A stretch of DNA of 64,000 bases from Calothrix brevissima NIES-22 (GTDB lineage: Bacteria > Cyanobacteriota > Cyanobacteriia > Cyanobacteriales > Nostocaceae), in NCBI RefSeq assembly GCF_002367995.1, contig NZ_AP018209.1, positions 97,072-161,071 of the forward strand, given 5' to 3'. Shown here piece by piece: positions 42,932 to 52,317 of this stretch. The translations under genes and the position numbers were made by a program. The notes below the pieces were generated by a model. The model was not told where the DNA came from. It worked only from the letters and a program-made list of their open reading frames with translations, and made no database searches. Every line of letters begins with the position of its first letter. Within the stretch, counting starts at the first letter, position 1.

Positions 42932-43975
42932 TTAATTGCTGGGAGTCCAAATAAACTCTCCGGTTTTATTAATATAGCCAGCCTTGCCATCAAGATATAC
43001 TAAAGCCAGTTCATTTGTAAAACTCAAAGCTAAGTCAAATTGTGGCTGAATTACTATCTTACCTTGAGTATCAATATAGCCATACTTATTATCAAGTTTG
43101 ACAGCAGCTAATCCTTCAGCAAATGAGGTTACCCTATCAAATTTAGGAGCAATAATCCTCTCTCCACGAGGATTAATATAACCCCATTTTTTACCGCTTT
43201 TTACTACTGCTAAATTTCCAGTAAATTCCCAAGCTTCATCAAATTTTGGTGAAATAACAATTTGACCATATTTATTAATGTAACCACATTTATCTCCAAT
43301 TTTTACTACTGCCAATCCTTGTGAAAATCCTAAAGTTTCTTCCAGATTGGGTTGTATAACTATATGTCCTAGAGAATTTATATAGCCCCATTTATTATTA
43401 ATTTTTACTGCTGCTAATCCTTCGTTAAAATGTAGCGCTTGTTCATACTGCGGCTGAATGACTAACTTACCGCTCAAGTCTATATAACCCCACTTCTCAT
43501 CTATCTTCACTGCTGCTAACCCATTCTTAAAAGCTAAAGCTTCCTCAAATTGAGGTGGAATTACTAATTTCCCATTGGTATTAATGTAGCCATATTTATC
43601 TTCAACTACAACTAAGGCAAGTCTATTAGAGAACGCAAAAGCTAAACGAAATTGTGGAGGTATAATCAGTTTCCCAGTTGGTTCGATATACCCATATTTA
43701 TCATTAATTTTAATCTGCGCTCGCTCGTCGATAAAGCTCCAAGCTAAATCAAACTGCGGCTCGATAACTATCTTCCCAGTTTTGTCAATAAAACCATAAT
43801 TGCCATTTTTGACAATACGAAATAGTGGACTTGTCACAAGTTGAGATTTTGAACTTTGACTGGTTAATTTATTTTGTCTAACAATAAGACTAGATGCTTG
43901 TACTTTTTGAATATCCAAGTCAACTATATAATTTATTATCATTAAACAGAGAATAGTCCAAGTATATTTATACAT
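42932..43975 (-). CDS. WG-repeat protein, exported
   Basis: A 347-residue protein with a hydrophobic N-terminus (TWTILCLMIINYIVDLD) and about nine WG beta-hairpin repeats of 31-32 residues (residues 50-345), each of the form GYI-(D/N)-x-x-G-K-(I/L)-V-I-x-P-Q-F. The repeats end within ten residues of the C-terminus and no other domain is present. WG repeats (KWG family) form extracytoplasmic beta structures of unclear role. It is convergent with the HNH-motif gene, 54 bp apart. A second WG gene lies at 47801-48943. Confidence 0.88.
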   Translation of the reverse strand: MYKYTWTILCLMIINYIVDLDIQKVQASSLIVRQNKLTSQSSKSQLVTSPLFRIVKNGNYGFIDKTGKIVIEPQFDLAWSFIDERAQIKINDKYGYIEPTGKLIIPPQFRLAFAFSNRLALVVVEDKYGYINTNGKLVIPPQFEEALAFKNGLAAVKIDEKWGYIDLSGKLVIQPQYEQALHFNEGLAAVKINNKWGYINSLGHIVIQPNLEETLGFSQGLAVVKIGDKCGYINKYGQIVISPKFDEAWEFTGNLAVVKSGKKWGYINPRGERIIAPKFDRVTSFAEGLAAVKLDNKYGYIDTQGKIVIQPQFDLALSFTNELALVYLDGKAGYINKTGEFIWTPSN

Positions 43976-44265
43976 TTTTATCTGCTAGCCTTGAGTTAAA
44001 CTATAACTACCACTATAAGTTAATATTTACTTAATAAATCAACTAGAAAGATTTGCTCCAAATGCACTTCAACAGAACCATGTAGAAGATATTTGGTTAT
44101 CAGGAAAAAGACTGATTTAAGAGTTTTATTTTTTCTATCATTCCTTCTCTGTTGTCAAGGTTTTATTTGAGTTGTCGCTTAACTGCCAAATTTTTGACTT
44201 CCCTAAGCTGCATGAATGTGGTGTTTTCTCATGAATTATTTAGGATTGCTATATGTGCGTCGATG

Positions 44266-44709
44266 TCAATAGGAACCTATTTGTTTTACTTCTCCGTTCA
44301 TACTCAAAGTTTGGATAATATCAAATGGATTGTAATGTCCTCTTGCCCAGCCTCCATTTTGGAAAATAAAAGATAGATAAATCCATTCCTTATGAGCATC
44401 TTGGATGACAAGGTTATCGCCCTCTTGGGGTGTATAGTCAACATCAAAGCAATTTCTGTCATTGAGATTGAGCAAAACCCAATCGTCTGTTAGTCCCTTG
44501 CCTATATCCGCCGCAGGAAGCTCGTATAGCCCTTCCATCAGTGGCTCGTCGTCGCTTTTATATCTTTTAAATGTAGATAAATACCATCGATACACCTTGG
44601 GAGTCGTTGCTTGCTCCTGTTTGTATCGCCTCGAATTTTTGTTATGCACAATGGGTTTTTCTTTGTCCTTGCAAATGCATAAAATGAAACCTTTATCAAA
44701 GTCGCACAT
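44266..44709 (-). CDS. Hypothetical protein
   Basis: A 147-residue soluble protein, not recognised. The N-terminal CDFDKGFILCICKDKEKPIV and the strand YRWYLSTFKRYKSDDEP lead to LPAADIGKGLTDDWVLLNLN and NCFDVDYTPQEGDNLVIQ. The all-beta look with acidic patches is reminiscent of immunity proteins of polymorphic toxins, but no family can be named. The gaps on both sides (43976-44265 and 44710-44949) show nothing clear. Confidence 0.5.
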   Translation of the reverse strand: MCDFDKGFILCICKDKEKPIVHNKNSRRYKQEQATTPKVYRWYLSTFKRYKSDDEPLMEGLYELPAADIGKGLTDDWVLLNLNDRNCFDVDYTPQEGDNLVIQDAHKEWIYLSFIFQNGGWARGHYNPFDIIQTLSMNGEVKQIGSY

Positions 44710-44949
44710 AATTGTAGATACTAAGGTTTGATAAACCAGTAGACAGGAGATGTTTAAGAGCTAAGAAAATGTATCTCCACACCACCGTTATCTCCCCTGC
44801 ACCACTGAAACTACTGCTCTGTCTACTACCATCTGAAAATAACCAATTTTTATAGGCGAGCGACTTAAACATTATCCAATAAAACTATGCGAGCGGAATA
44901 TGTATAGTAATTTTGAACACATTAAAAGCAATATGAGTAAACAGTCGCA

Positions 44950-45174
44950 ATGAAACAATTGATACTTGTATTAGGAGTAGGAATTTTACTTATACCTGTG
45001 AAGGTAACTTGCGGTTCTCCTGGTGCAGCCTGCGCTCAACCACCACTTCCTGGAACCAATAGTCAAGTTAGATATTACTACGAATATGAACCACTGGGTG
45101 TAATGCTAGTAGAGTTAGTGATTCGGAAAAACTTGCCGTTTTATTACTCCAGTGGAACTGAGGATGTGTATTGA
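44950..45174 (+). CDS. Small putative secreted protein
   Basis: A 74-residue frame with a plausible signal peptide (KQLILVLGVGILLIPVKVTCG) and a possible lipobox-like Cys at 21. The mature part is short, rich in Tyr (RYYYEYEPLG) and ends GTEDVY. It is unrecognised and small, so it may be a truncated gene. Confidence 0.4.
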   Translation: MKQLILVLGVGILLIPVKVTCGSPGAACAQPPLPGTNSQVRYYYEYEPLGVMLVELVIRKNLPFYYSSGTEDVY

Positions 45175-45285
45175 GTTAAAAATATTACTGGTTAACCCTA
45201 AGCCTTGTTTCGAGGTGGTTATTTTGTATTGGTGGGTAAAATTAATGATGTGATTTTCGCCTGTGTAATAAATAGTTAGGTAAAA

Positions 45286-45702
45286 ATGCAGTATATATCT
45301 TCGGCAATTTATTTTTCTATTTTGGTAATGATGGTAATAACGCCATTTGCAATACCCTTTCTGTTAAGGCGGAAGGGTTATGTGACTAGTTTGCTATTAA
45401 GCAGTTTTCTATCTTTGATGACGTGCGTACTTCTAGTTACTTTGTTGGCATATTTACCAGATTTATATGCCGAGATGCGGCTTGATTATCTGGGTTTTGA
45501 TTTTAATGGCTGGTCAGACGAAGACCGACTCAGAAATATTGCTCCACAATTCAGAGATGAAGCAATAAAACTTTATCGATCGATAATGGGTATTGGGTGG
45601 ACTTTGAAAGCTATCATTGGGGCGGTTTTGCTCATTCCTTATCAAATTTTTGCTTCTGGCTTAGTTTTCATGGTGATTAAGTCGAAAAAATATGGCAGTT
45701 AG
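45286..45702 (+). CDS. Small membrane protein
   Basis: A 138-residue protein with three or four hydrophobic helices: FSILVMMVITPFAIPFLL, LLLSSFLSLMTCVLLVTLLA and, at the C-terminus, IIGAVLLIPYQIFASGLVFM. Between helices 2 and 3 lies an acidic loop with LGFDFNGWSDEDRLRN. No family is recognised. It is one of a run of small rightward membrane-protein genes (45286-47736). Confidence 0.55.
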   Translation: MQYISSAIYFSILVMMVITPFAIPFLLRRKGYVTSLLLSSFLSLMTCVLLVTLLAYLPDLYAEMRLDYLGFDFNGWSDEDRLRNIAPQFRDEAIKLYRSIMGIGWTLKAIIGAVLLIPYQIFASGLVFMVIKSKKYGS

Positions 45703-45774
45703 CACCTAACCACAGTTTACAGTGGACGCAAGGGCGGTGGCTGTTATGCCAATAATTGTAGTAAATGTAAGAAA

Positions 45775-46344
45775 ATGTATCATCGAAATTTCAAACTTCT
45801 GGTTTTTCTGACTACCCCATTTCTGGGTATCGGAATTATATTTTTACCAACTATTCCAACTTTGGAGGGTGCTAAATTTCTATTCTCTATAACTATATTG
45901 CTACTAAGTTTTATTTTTGGTTTTTTATTATTTAAAAATCCTCAATATTTACCATTTAGAAAAAAGCGAACTTTTATTTTTCTATATTTATTATTATCGA
46001 GTGTGCTATTTTTGTTGGTCTCATTTATCGTTTTGATATCGTCTGGATTTGATGCTCCAAACATTGAAACTGTGGCATCTAAAGACTATCCTACAACAGT
46101 ATATTTATACAATTATACATGTTCTCCACCAGATACTTCTACAGGATGTGACACATACCACGGTGAATTAAAATTTAGACTTGGTTTTACTCCTTTTGTA
46201 ATTACAAAGTTTAATTGTGATTGTCTTTTTGGGTCACCAGATCGCGTTGGTGAGTGGGTAACGATTCCCTTGGAAGCAAACCGAAATCCAACAGCATCTG
46301 CGATTAAAATTAACTTAAAAACTGGCGAATTTCTTCCAAAATGA
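45775..46344 (+). CDS. Membrane protein with extracytoplasmic Cys-containing domain
   Basis: A 189-residue protein with three transmembrane helices in the first 100 residues (LLVFLTTPFLGIGIIFLPTI, FSITILLLSFIFGFLLF, FIFLYLLLSSVLFLLVSFIV). A small beta domain (about 108-189) contains Cys pairs (TCSPPDTSTGCD and FNCDCLFG) that could form disulphides outside the cytoplasm. It overlaps the following broken gene by an ATGA. No family is recognised. Confidence 0.55.
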   Translation: MYHRNFKLLVFLTTPFLGIGIIFLPTIPTLEGAKFLFSITILLLSFIFGFLLFKNPQYLPFRKKRTFIFLYLLLSSVLFLLVSFIVLISSGFDAPNIETVASKDYPTTVYLYNYTCSPPDTSTGCDTYHGELKFRLGFTPFVITKFNCDCLFGSPDRVGEWVTIPLEANRNPTASAIKINLKTGEFLPK

Positions 46345-46575
46345 ACTGTAAAACTTTAATTTACGATCCGAATCAGCAAGAAGCAATTACTTTAACTGTT
46401 GATCAAAAGCGTTATAAATTGGTACGTTGGAATGTTGCCTATACACCCCAGATGTTGTTAGAGTCTTCTTTGGAAGGATATACACAATTCAGCTTGCTTA
46501 CCATCATCTGTAGCACTTCATGAACAAACTTTATCTATCAGCAACACAAAGTTAGGAAAGCACTATCCCTCTTAA
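46341..46575 (+). pseudogene. Frameshifted 5' fragment of a WD40-like gene family
   Basis: The frame starts MNCKTLIYDPNQQEAI and runs 60 codons to a stop. It is homologous to the start of the intact protein at 51105-52154 (MDCKALIYDAVRKQAI). After about codon 50 the homology moves to another frame, which reads LPSSVALHEQTLSISN up to a TAA at 46573, matching VPSIVLLPDGERFAVAP of the intact protein. The remaining 270 residues are missing. It is a truncated, frameshifted paralogue. Confidence 0.75.
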
Positions 46576-46578
46576 TCA

Positions 46579-47043
46579 ATGAAAAAACTTATTCAAATCT
46601 CAATTATTATAATTCTATCACTAGGTTTGACATATCATTTATTACGTATTGCTTTTCCAATAACCTATATAGTTGACTGTACTCAAGCTAATAAAATCAC
46701 CAAAATCTCCGATAATTTTATCAGTGCAATTGGTGATCCATCTGCAAAAGAAGCAGAAATTATAGCACAAAGATATATCACAAAAGCCTTTTGTTTAAAT
46801 GATTTAAAGGGTGATTCCAGCTTCAGCCCTAAACCATATTTCTTTAATGTATCAAACTTAAGTTCTAACTATCAAATTATTGGTTATAGTGGTGCTGGTT
46901 TTCGTAGTCCAGGCAATTTACAAGTAAAATTTGACAACGGGACTCTCCTAAATTTTTGCTTTAGCATGATGGTAATTAACTGCAACCAAGCTCAAGAATG
47001 CGATTGTCCTCATGATTTTAACTGGGAACCCAAACCAAAGTAA
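46579..47043 (+). CDS. Hypothetical protein with N-terminal membrane anchor
   Basis: A 154-residue protein with one N-terminal hydrophobic helix (LIQISIIIILSLGLTYHLL) and a soluble, presumably extracytoplasmic domain. The domain contains KEAEIIAQRYITKAFCLNDL, the strand YQIIGYSGAGFRSPGNLQVK, and a Cys-rich end (VINCNQAQECDCPHDF). No family is recognised. It follows the broken gene at once and is followed by another small membrane protein. Confidence 0.5.
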   Translation: MKKLIQISIIIILSLGLTYHLLRIAFPITYIVDCTQANKITKISDNFISAIGDPSAKEAEIIAQRYITKAFCLNDLKGDSSFSPKPYFFNVSNLSSNYQIIGYSGAGFRSPGNLQVKFDNGTLLNFCFSMMVINCNQAQECDCPHDFNWEPKPK

Positions 47044-47112
47044 TCGCATCACAACTCAGGAAAATTATCGCAATAATGCAACGCTTGCTAGAATGAAAAT
47101 TTTCAATTAACT

Positions 47113-47736
47113 ATGGATAATCTTCAGATAAAAATACTTAGCAAAATAGCAATATGTATAACCTTATTGATTGGTGTCGCAATTCTAATTATCAGTATTT
47201 ACCCTGGTGCATTAAATAGTTTCTTTTTTCCAGTTATGCTGGTGTCAATTGTTTGTGTACCATTTGCAGTATTGGCAATTCTCTTCTGGGGATTGAGAAC
47301 TTTAGGAAGACGGAATTTGAAAAGTATTAGACTTAGGAGGCAAACTTTTGTACCCTGGAGAGAAGTTACTATCATTGCAGGTATAGTTTTAGTTTGTTAT
47401 GTCCTGCTCAAGTTCTACATTCCCCGTCGTTTAGCATTTATGATATCGCAATCGGCGTTTGAACAAGTTCGGGTACAACTTCCTATTTCTGCAAAAGGAA
47501 ATATCACATTAAACCGCAAACTCGGTTTATATGAAGTTGATGAATACGCTATGGACTCCCGTGGTGGTCTATATTTTCGTGTCTTCTGGGGTGGTGATGG
47601 TCTAAGTCCTGATACCATATCCTATGGTTTTGTCCATCAACCGAACAGTGAAGGAAGTCCATTTGGTGCTGCTAAGTACCAAGTATTTTACTTGTACGGT
47701 GATTGGTATTGGTTTCGTGTATCCGATGATTTTTAG
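47113..47736 (+). CDS. Membrane protein with C-terminal beta domain
   Basis: A 207-residue protein with three transmembrane helices (about residues 10-30, 36-60 and 87-107) and a C-terminal soluble domain (110-207): FEQVRVQLPISAKGN, YAMDSRGGLYFRVFWGG, YGFVHQPNSEG and YGDWYWFRVSDDF. The end is similar in layout to that of the protein at 60243-60875 (GFVYSEQAK ... NSYWYYVTIGD), so I regard them as distant relatives. No known family is recognised. Confidence 0.55.
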   Translation: MDNLQIKILSKIAICITLLIGVAILIISIYPGALNSFFFPVMLVSIVCVPFAVLAILFWGLRTLGRRNLKSIRLRRQTFVPWREVTIIAGIVLVCYVLLKFYIPRRLAFMISQSAFEQVRVQLPISAKGNITLNRKLGLYEVDEYAMDSRGGLYFRVFWGGDGLSPDTISYGFVHQPNSEGSPFGAAKYQVFYLYGDWYWFRVSDDF

Positions 47737-47800
47737 GGATGACAATTAAGCTAGTTTTGAGTTATGGATAAGTGACATTACTACTTATTCAGTCACAAAT

Positions 47801-48943
47801 ATGAAATCTCATATTCACCATACCTTGATTTTGCTAGTAGCAATAACTGGGATAACATTGTTTTCAACTCCATCTATATCTAGTGATACTTATCAATCAA
47901 TATCTTCTATCACAGTTAAGTCTGCAAAAGAGAATTCATTACCCCAATTATGGGATGTAAAAATCAACGGTAAATATGGATATATTGATCGCACTGGGAA
48001 ATTAGTAGTTAAACCCCAGTTTGATTATGCTTCGTCGTTTTATGAGGGATTAGCTCAAGTCCAAGTCGGTGGGAAATGGGGGTATATTGACCACACAGGT
48101 AAATTGGTCATCAAGCCACAGTTTGATGATGGCGATCGCTTCTTGAATGGGTTTGCTAAAGTCGAAGTTGATAAAAAGTGGGGAATCATAGACAGTAATG
48201 GTAAGTTTGTGGTTAAACCACAGTTTGATAATCTTGAATATTTGGTCAATGGTTTTGCTTTGGTTGCTATCGGTAAAAAATGGGGATTCGTTGATAATAA
48301 GGATAAATTAGCCATCAAACCTCAATTTGACAGTGCTTGGTCATTCTTTGAGGGGTTAGCAGCAGTTCAAATTGGTAAAAAATGGGGATTCGTTGATAAC
48401 AAAGGTAAATTGGTAATTAAACCTCAGTTTGATACTGCTTGGTCATTTTCTAAGGGGTTAGCAGTAGTACAAGTTGGTAAAAAATGGGGATTTATTAATC
48501 CAAAAGGTAAATTAATCATCAAACCTCAATTTGATGCAGCTTGGTCATTTTATGAAGATTTAGCAGCAGTTCAAATTGGAGGTAAATGGGGATATATTGA
48601 CCGCACTGGTAAATTAGTCATTAAACCCCAGTTTGATATGACTTGGCTTTTTGAGAATGGGTTAGCGCAAGTAATAGTTGGCGGAAAATCGGGATATATT
48701 GACCGTACAGGAAAACGAGTGATCGCACCACAGTTTGATAAGATTGGTTATTTCTCCGAGGGATTAGCAGATGTACAAATTGGAGGTAAATGGGGATATA
48801 TCGATCGCACTGGAAAATTAGCGATCGCACCACAGTTTGATAGTGCTTATTCTTTCTCTAATGGGTTAGCAGAAGTGCAAGTTGGAGAAAAATTTGGATA
48901 TATCGATCGCACTGGTAAATATATTTGGCAACCAACCCAGTAA
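47801..48943 (+). CDS. WG-repeat protein, exported
   Basis: A 380-residue protein with a signal peptide (HTLILLVAITGITLFSTPSI) and ten to eleven WG repeats (about residues 48-380), each about 31 residues long, of the type KWG(Y/F)I-D-x-x-GKLVIKPQFD. Several neighbouring repeats are very alike at DNA level, so the array has expanded recently. It is more regular than the WG protein at 42932-43975. Role unknown; outer-layer or periplasmic beta-scaffold proteins of this kind are common in cyanobacteria. Confidence 0.88.
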   Translation: MKSHIHHTLILLVAITGITLFSTPSISSDTYQSISSITVKSAKENSLPQLWDVKINGKYGYIDRTGKLVVKPQFDYASSFYEGLAQVQVGGKWGYIDHTGKLVIKPQFDDGDRFLNGFAKVEVDKKWGIIDSNGKFVVKPQFDNLEYLVNGFALVAIGKKWGFVDNKDKLAIKPQFDSAWSFFEGLAAVQIGKKWGFVDNKGKLVIKPQFDTAWSFSKGLAVVQVGKKWGFINPKGKLIIKPQFDAAWSFYEDLAAVQIGGKWGYIDRTGKLVIKPQFDMTWLFENGLAQVIVGGKSGYIDRTGKRVIAPQFDKIGYFSEGLADVQIGGKWGYIDRTGKLAIAPQFDSAYSFSNGLAEVQVGEKFGYIDRTGKYIWQPTQ

Positions 48944-48992
48944 TTATATAATTTTCAATAGATTTGAGTCTGAAATATTACGAGATAATGAG

Positions 48993-49310
48993 ATGACAAT
49001 AGAAATGGGAATTCTCCAAATTAATACCGGGAATTATGAGGTGATTCCTGTTGCAACTAGCGAAATATTTTATCAATTTTGGTTGCCTGCTTGTAAGTGT
49101 CTTGGGTTACAATTTATTAGCCATTTTCATGATGGGTCTTTAAATGTCGTATCAGTAAAAGATGTTCCTAAAATTGTAGAGGAATTGATTTGTTTACATT
49201 CTTATACTTTAGAACAAGAAGATTTAGCTTTTATGAGCGAGAGGATAGAACGTATAATCCAGGTATTTCAAACAACAGATACGACATTCTATGAATATGA
49301 TTTTGGATAA
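48993..49310 (+). CDS. Hypothetical protein
   Basis: Start chosen at ATG 48993 (MTIEMGILQINTGNYEVIPV); an upstream extension would run into the WG gene in another frame. The 105-residue product has the strand-helix pattern IFYQFWLPACKCLGLQFISH and ends LEQEDLAFMSERIERIIQVF. It is small and acidic, with an immunity-protein-like look, but no family can be named. The next gene, 33 bp downstream, is probably in the same unit. Confidence 0.5.
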   Translation: MTIEMGILQINTGNYEVIPVATSEIFYQFWLPACKCLGLQFISHFHDGSLNVVSVKDVPKIVEELICLHSYTLEQEDLAFMSERIERIIQVFQTTDTTFYEYDFG

Positions 49311-49343
49311 TTAATGTAATTTTAAAGATTGATATTTTCTCAA

Positions 49344-49757
49344 ATGATAAAACTAAGCAAGGAACAAATTCTAGAATTTTTAGCGGAATTAGCAGCACCT
49401 GTTAGTCCAGAAATTTTTGCAGGTTTTGGCAGTGAATTTCAAAGGAATAGATATGAGTGGGAAAAGCAAAATCAAGAGATTGACAAGGAAGAAGAATATA
49501 TCTCTGCTTGGATTGAAGAACAGGAAGTAATACACACCTTAGATATCTTACTTGAGATTGCATATAATCCACCAGAGAGAGATTTATATAATGGAATTGC
49601 CCAGCGCAGACAATTAGACTGGGAATACTATTTAGCTTTGATTATTTATCAGTTGGGTATAAAAGATAGGGTTTTACTTATTTCTAAATTGGAAGCAAAT
49701 AATGATAATATGAATCCTATTATTGAATCTGTGAAAGAATATTTGGCAGATGATTAG
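49344..49757 (+). CDS. Hypothetical acidic helical protein
   Basis: Start chosen at ATG 49344 (MIKLSKEQILEFLAELAAPV). The 137-residue, strongly acidic, all-helical product contains FQRNRYEWEKQNQEIDKEEE and RRQLDWEYYLALIIYQLGIK. It has no membrane segment. It probably forms a unit with the gene at 48993-49310. Not recognised. Confidence 0.5.
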   Translation: MIKLSKEQILEFLAELAAPVSPEIFAGFGSEFQRNRYEWEKQNQEIDKEEEYISAWIEEQEVIHTLDILLEIAYNPPERDLYNGIAQRRQLDWEYYLALIIYQLGIKDRVLLISKLEANNDNMNPIIESVKEYLADD

Positions 49758-49792
49758 GTAAAGTAAGAATTTTTCTCCAAATGATGTGTAAT

Positions 49793-51013
49793 TTAGGGAT
49801 ACAGTATATTATATATGTACTCCAACCTTTCTAAAATTCGTTGTGTTCGCATCTCAGCTTGTTCCGCATTAAACCTAAAGTTGTACCGCATCTTACCCAT
49901 ATTCTCAATTCGCCATTGGTTGATTTTATAATCTATTTCATCGCTCATCCTCACTTGCTCATTTGTGAGTTCAGGATCGATATTAAGTCCGATGGTTTCT
50001 GCAAGGAGTCTGGCAAAATTCACCGAATGAAAGTATGGATAATCTCGAATTAATTCCCCAGAGCGAAGAAAAGCCAGTAATCCTTCAATTGTAGATAACC
50101 CATATTGAATATCATCTAGAAAATCCTTGAGCCATTGTTCTGGGGAAAACTCACAAAAACGAATCCAATCCCCCTGAATTTCAACCTCGTATCCTTCCTG
50201 GGTGAGAAACAAATCGCGCACAGGATTATCCCAATCGACAATTCGTAACAACCCTGGATATTGCCGATTTCCTGGATTTTTGAGCCAATCCCCCAACTTT
50301 GCCGCTTTCAACTGTGCGAGGAACTCAGGTAAAGGCTGATTCCATAGTTCAGCAGAATTGTTCGCCATAACGTCCTCAGCCGACCAGTAATGTCCTAGCC
50401 GTTCCCAATTGCCACCATTGCAGACTTCTAGCAAAAACGTTCTGTAAACGTCAGGTAGTTTAATTCCATGTTGTGCTTCTAACGCGCTCAACTTTGTTTC
50501 AGAACCAATTGGCGGATTAGTCGTGATTTGGGCATAGCGATTGTATGGATCGAATTTTCGCAATCGAGCGAGGGTGACGTGAATTCGTTCAGGAACGCTT
50601 AACCATTTTCGCAGAGGTAATTGGCAACCGAAATGACGCTCCACTGTAAAAATGTCTCGATCGTACACCCTCACCCTTCCTTTCGCGTCGTGAGAGAACT
50701 GAATTTGTAACTGAGTCAACACCTGACAGAATTGCTCTGCCTCAGCATCAGTCGGAAATAGTCCCACAAGATGGGGATGCTTGATTCTCTTAATCTCCCG
50801 ATACATAAACTTACAAGCTTCCGCCTCATCCGTAAATTCAAACAGCAGCTGTTGAACCGCACCACGCTCGGTATAAACAACTTGCCAGCTATCGTCCGTT
50901 TGAATCAAGCAAATCTCATCATCACCGAAGGAGCGAATCTGATACAGGCTACAACCTTCACCCCAAAGTTTGAGATCGAGTAACTCTGCATTCAGATATT
51001 CAACTTCCCACAT
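49793..51013 (-). CDS. SMI1/KNR4 family protein
   Basis: A 406-residue protein with two parts. Residues 1-130 form an N-terminal domain (CSLYQIRSFGDDEICLIQTD, QVLTQLQIQFSHDAKGRVRV). Residues about 165-330 form an SMI1/KNR4 (SUKH) domain: LSALEAQHGIKLPDVYRTFL, EVCNGGNWERLG, YPGLLRIVDWDNPV and LFLTQEGYEVEIQ. SUKH proteins are the commonest immunity proteins of polymorphic toxin systems and also have signalling roles. No toxin gene is seen beside it. The protein at 54637-55371 is a paralogue of its second half. Confidence 0.8.
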   Translation of the reverse strand: MWEVEYLNAELLDLKLWGEGCSLYQIRSFGDDEICLIQTDDSWQVVYTERGAVQQLLFEFTDEAEACKFMYREIKRIKHPHLVGLFPTDAEAEQFCQVLTQLQIQFSHDAKGRVRVYDRDIFTVERHFGCQLPLRKWLSVPERIHVTLARLRKFDPYNRYAQITTNPPIGSETKLSALEAQHGIKLPDVYRTFLLEVCNGGNWERLGHYWSAEDVMANNSAELWNQPLPEFLAQLKAAKLGDWLKNPGNRQYPGLLRIVDWDNPVRDLFLTQEGYEVEIQGDWIRFCEFSPEQWLKDFLDDIQYGLSTIEGLLAFLRSGELIRDYPYFHSVNFARLLAETIGLNIDPELTNEQVRMSDEIDYKINQWRIENMGKMRYNFRFNAEQAEMRTQRILERLEYIYNILYP

Positions 51014-51104
51014 CCACTCACCTCGAAAACACGCATCTCAATCACCGCCAGTTATGTCTTCACGATCTTGTATCTTTTTATCATGGGTTTTCCCGCTATA
51101 TTGA

Positions 51105-52154
51105 TTAGGCGATCGCAACAACTTTTATCCCTTGCTTGGTGGCAACAATAGCTTGGAAAGATGTGTAGTCAAACACCAAAGTATTAACCACTGCATCCAC
51201 GTCATAGGTTTTTATTATTTCCCCTGTCTGAGCTGACAGCACTGCCAGAATTTGCCCTACACCACATAATAAGCTGTTGTTATCCAGCCAAACGATATCA
51301 CTTTGCCAAGGATTTAATCCATCATGGTCATGGTACAACCGAAAGAATTGACCCCACATTTTCGCCCGATATTGTGACGATTTTTCCCATTTTTTCCATA
51401 TTTCATGGAGTGGTTCCTGCGTTTGCGGGGATAAAGTGCTTAATATCGAGCGTTCAAGCCGAAAACTTAACAAATCAACACCTTGATATCGATATGCAGT
51501 ATAAGCCAGACGCTGACCATCTGGGCTAAAACTCAAGCCGCCACGATGACAACGCACACCACCTGAATATTCCCCCAAATAGGTCAATTTATCCTCAAGC
51601 ATACTGTCAATTCTGTAAAATTGATGGGACTCATCCATGTCTACAGAATTAACAATGAGAAACTGCATTTGTGGATCGATGGCAAAAGCAGCATTATAAT
51701 CTCGCCAACGACGCAACCAACGAATCTGCTCACCGCTTTCTAAATTAACTAGATAAATATCTCCCCAACCCTCACCAACCAATAAATAGCCCTGGCAAGG
51801 TGTTAATCCCAACCAGGAAATATGAGTACATTTACCATGTCCATAATACTCATCCTCCTGGGAATTCTCCTCATAGGGTGCATGGGGTAAGTCAACTCGT
51901 TGCAAAACGGAAAAATCATCCCAGCGACGAATCTCAATCCCAAATTCTGGCGTAACCTCAGAAGGAGCCACAGCAAACCTTTCCCCATCCGGTAACAAAA
52001 CAATACTTGGTACTGATTCAAAATCATAGGGTAACTCGATTTGTCCAATTATCCGGGGTTGTTGGGAAATATCCCACTTCACCAAAGAATGAGGGTATAT
52101 TGGTGCGATCGCCTGTTTCCTTACCGCGTCGTAAATTAGTGCTTTGCAATCCAT
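51105..52154 (-). CDS. WD40-like beta-propeller hypothetical protein
   Basis: Start chosen at ATG 52154 (MDCKALIYDAVRKQAIAP) because the broken paralogue at 46341 begins at the same residue. The 349-residue product has propeller-like blades: IVLLPDGERFAVAP, GYLLVGEGWGDIYLVNLESG, GGLSFSPDGQRLAYTAYRYQ and ILAVLSAQTGEIIKTYDVDA. There is no enzyme motif. Such proteins usually act as binding scaffolds. It is a single gene between an SMI1 gene and an unnamed-family gene. Confidence 0.65.
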   Translation of the reverse strand: MDCKALIYDAVRKQAIAPIYPHSLVKWDISQQPRIIGQIELPYDFESVPSIVLLPDGERFAVAPSEVTPEFGIEIRRWDDFSVLQRVDLPHAPYEENSQEDEYYGHGKCTHISWLGLTPCQGYLLVGEGWGDIYLVNLESGEQIRWLRRWRDYNAAFAIDPQMQFLIVNSVDMDESHQFYRIDSMLEDKLTYLGEYSGGVRCHRGGLSFSPDGQRLAYTAYRYQGVDLLSFRLERSILSTLSPQTQEPLHEIWKKWEKSSQYRAKMWGQFFRLYHDHDGLNPWQSDIVWLDNNSLLCGVGQILAVLSAQTGEIIKTYDVDAVVNTLVFDYTSFQAIVATKQGIKVVAIA

Positions 52155-52317
52155 ACACCTTGCCCTCCTAGCCATCGCCATTAATTTTTCGGCTTTGCTA
52201 AATCCAGCTATGAAATATTTTCTGAAAGCCTGGAGGCTCTATCCAAAATCCGGCGGAATCATATTTCCATTCAGCAACGTATATTCTGATTATTCCAGAA
52301 ACATCTCTAATTATTAA

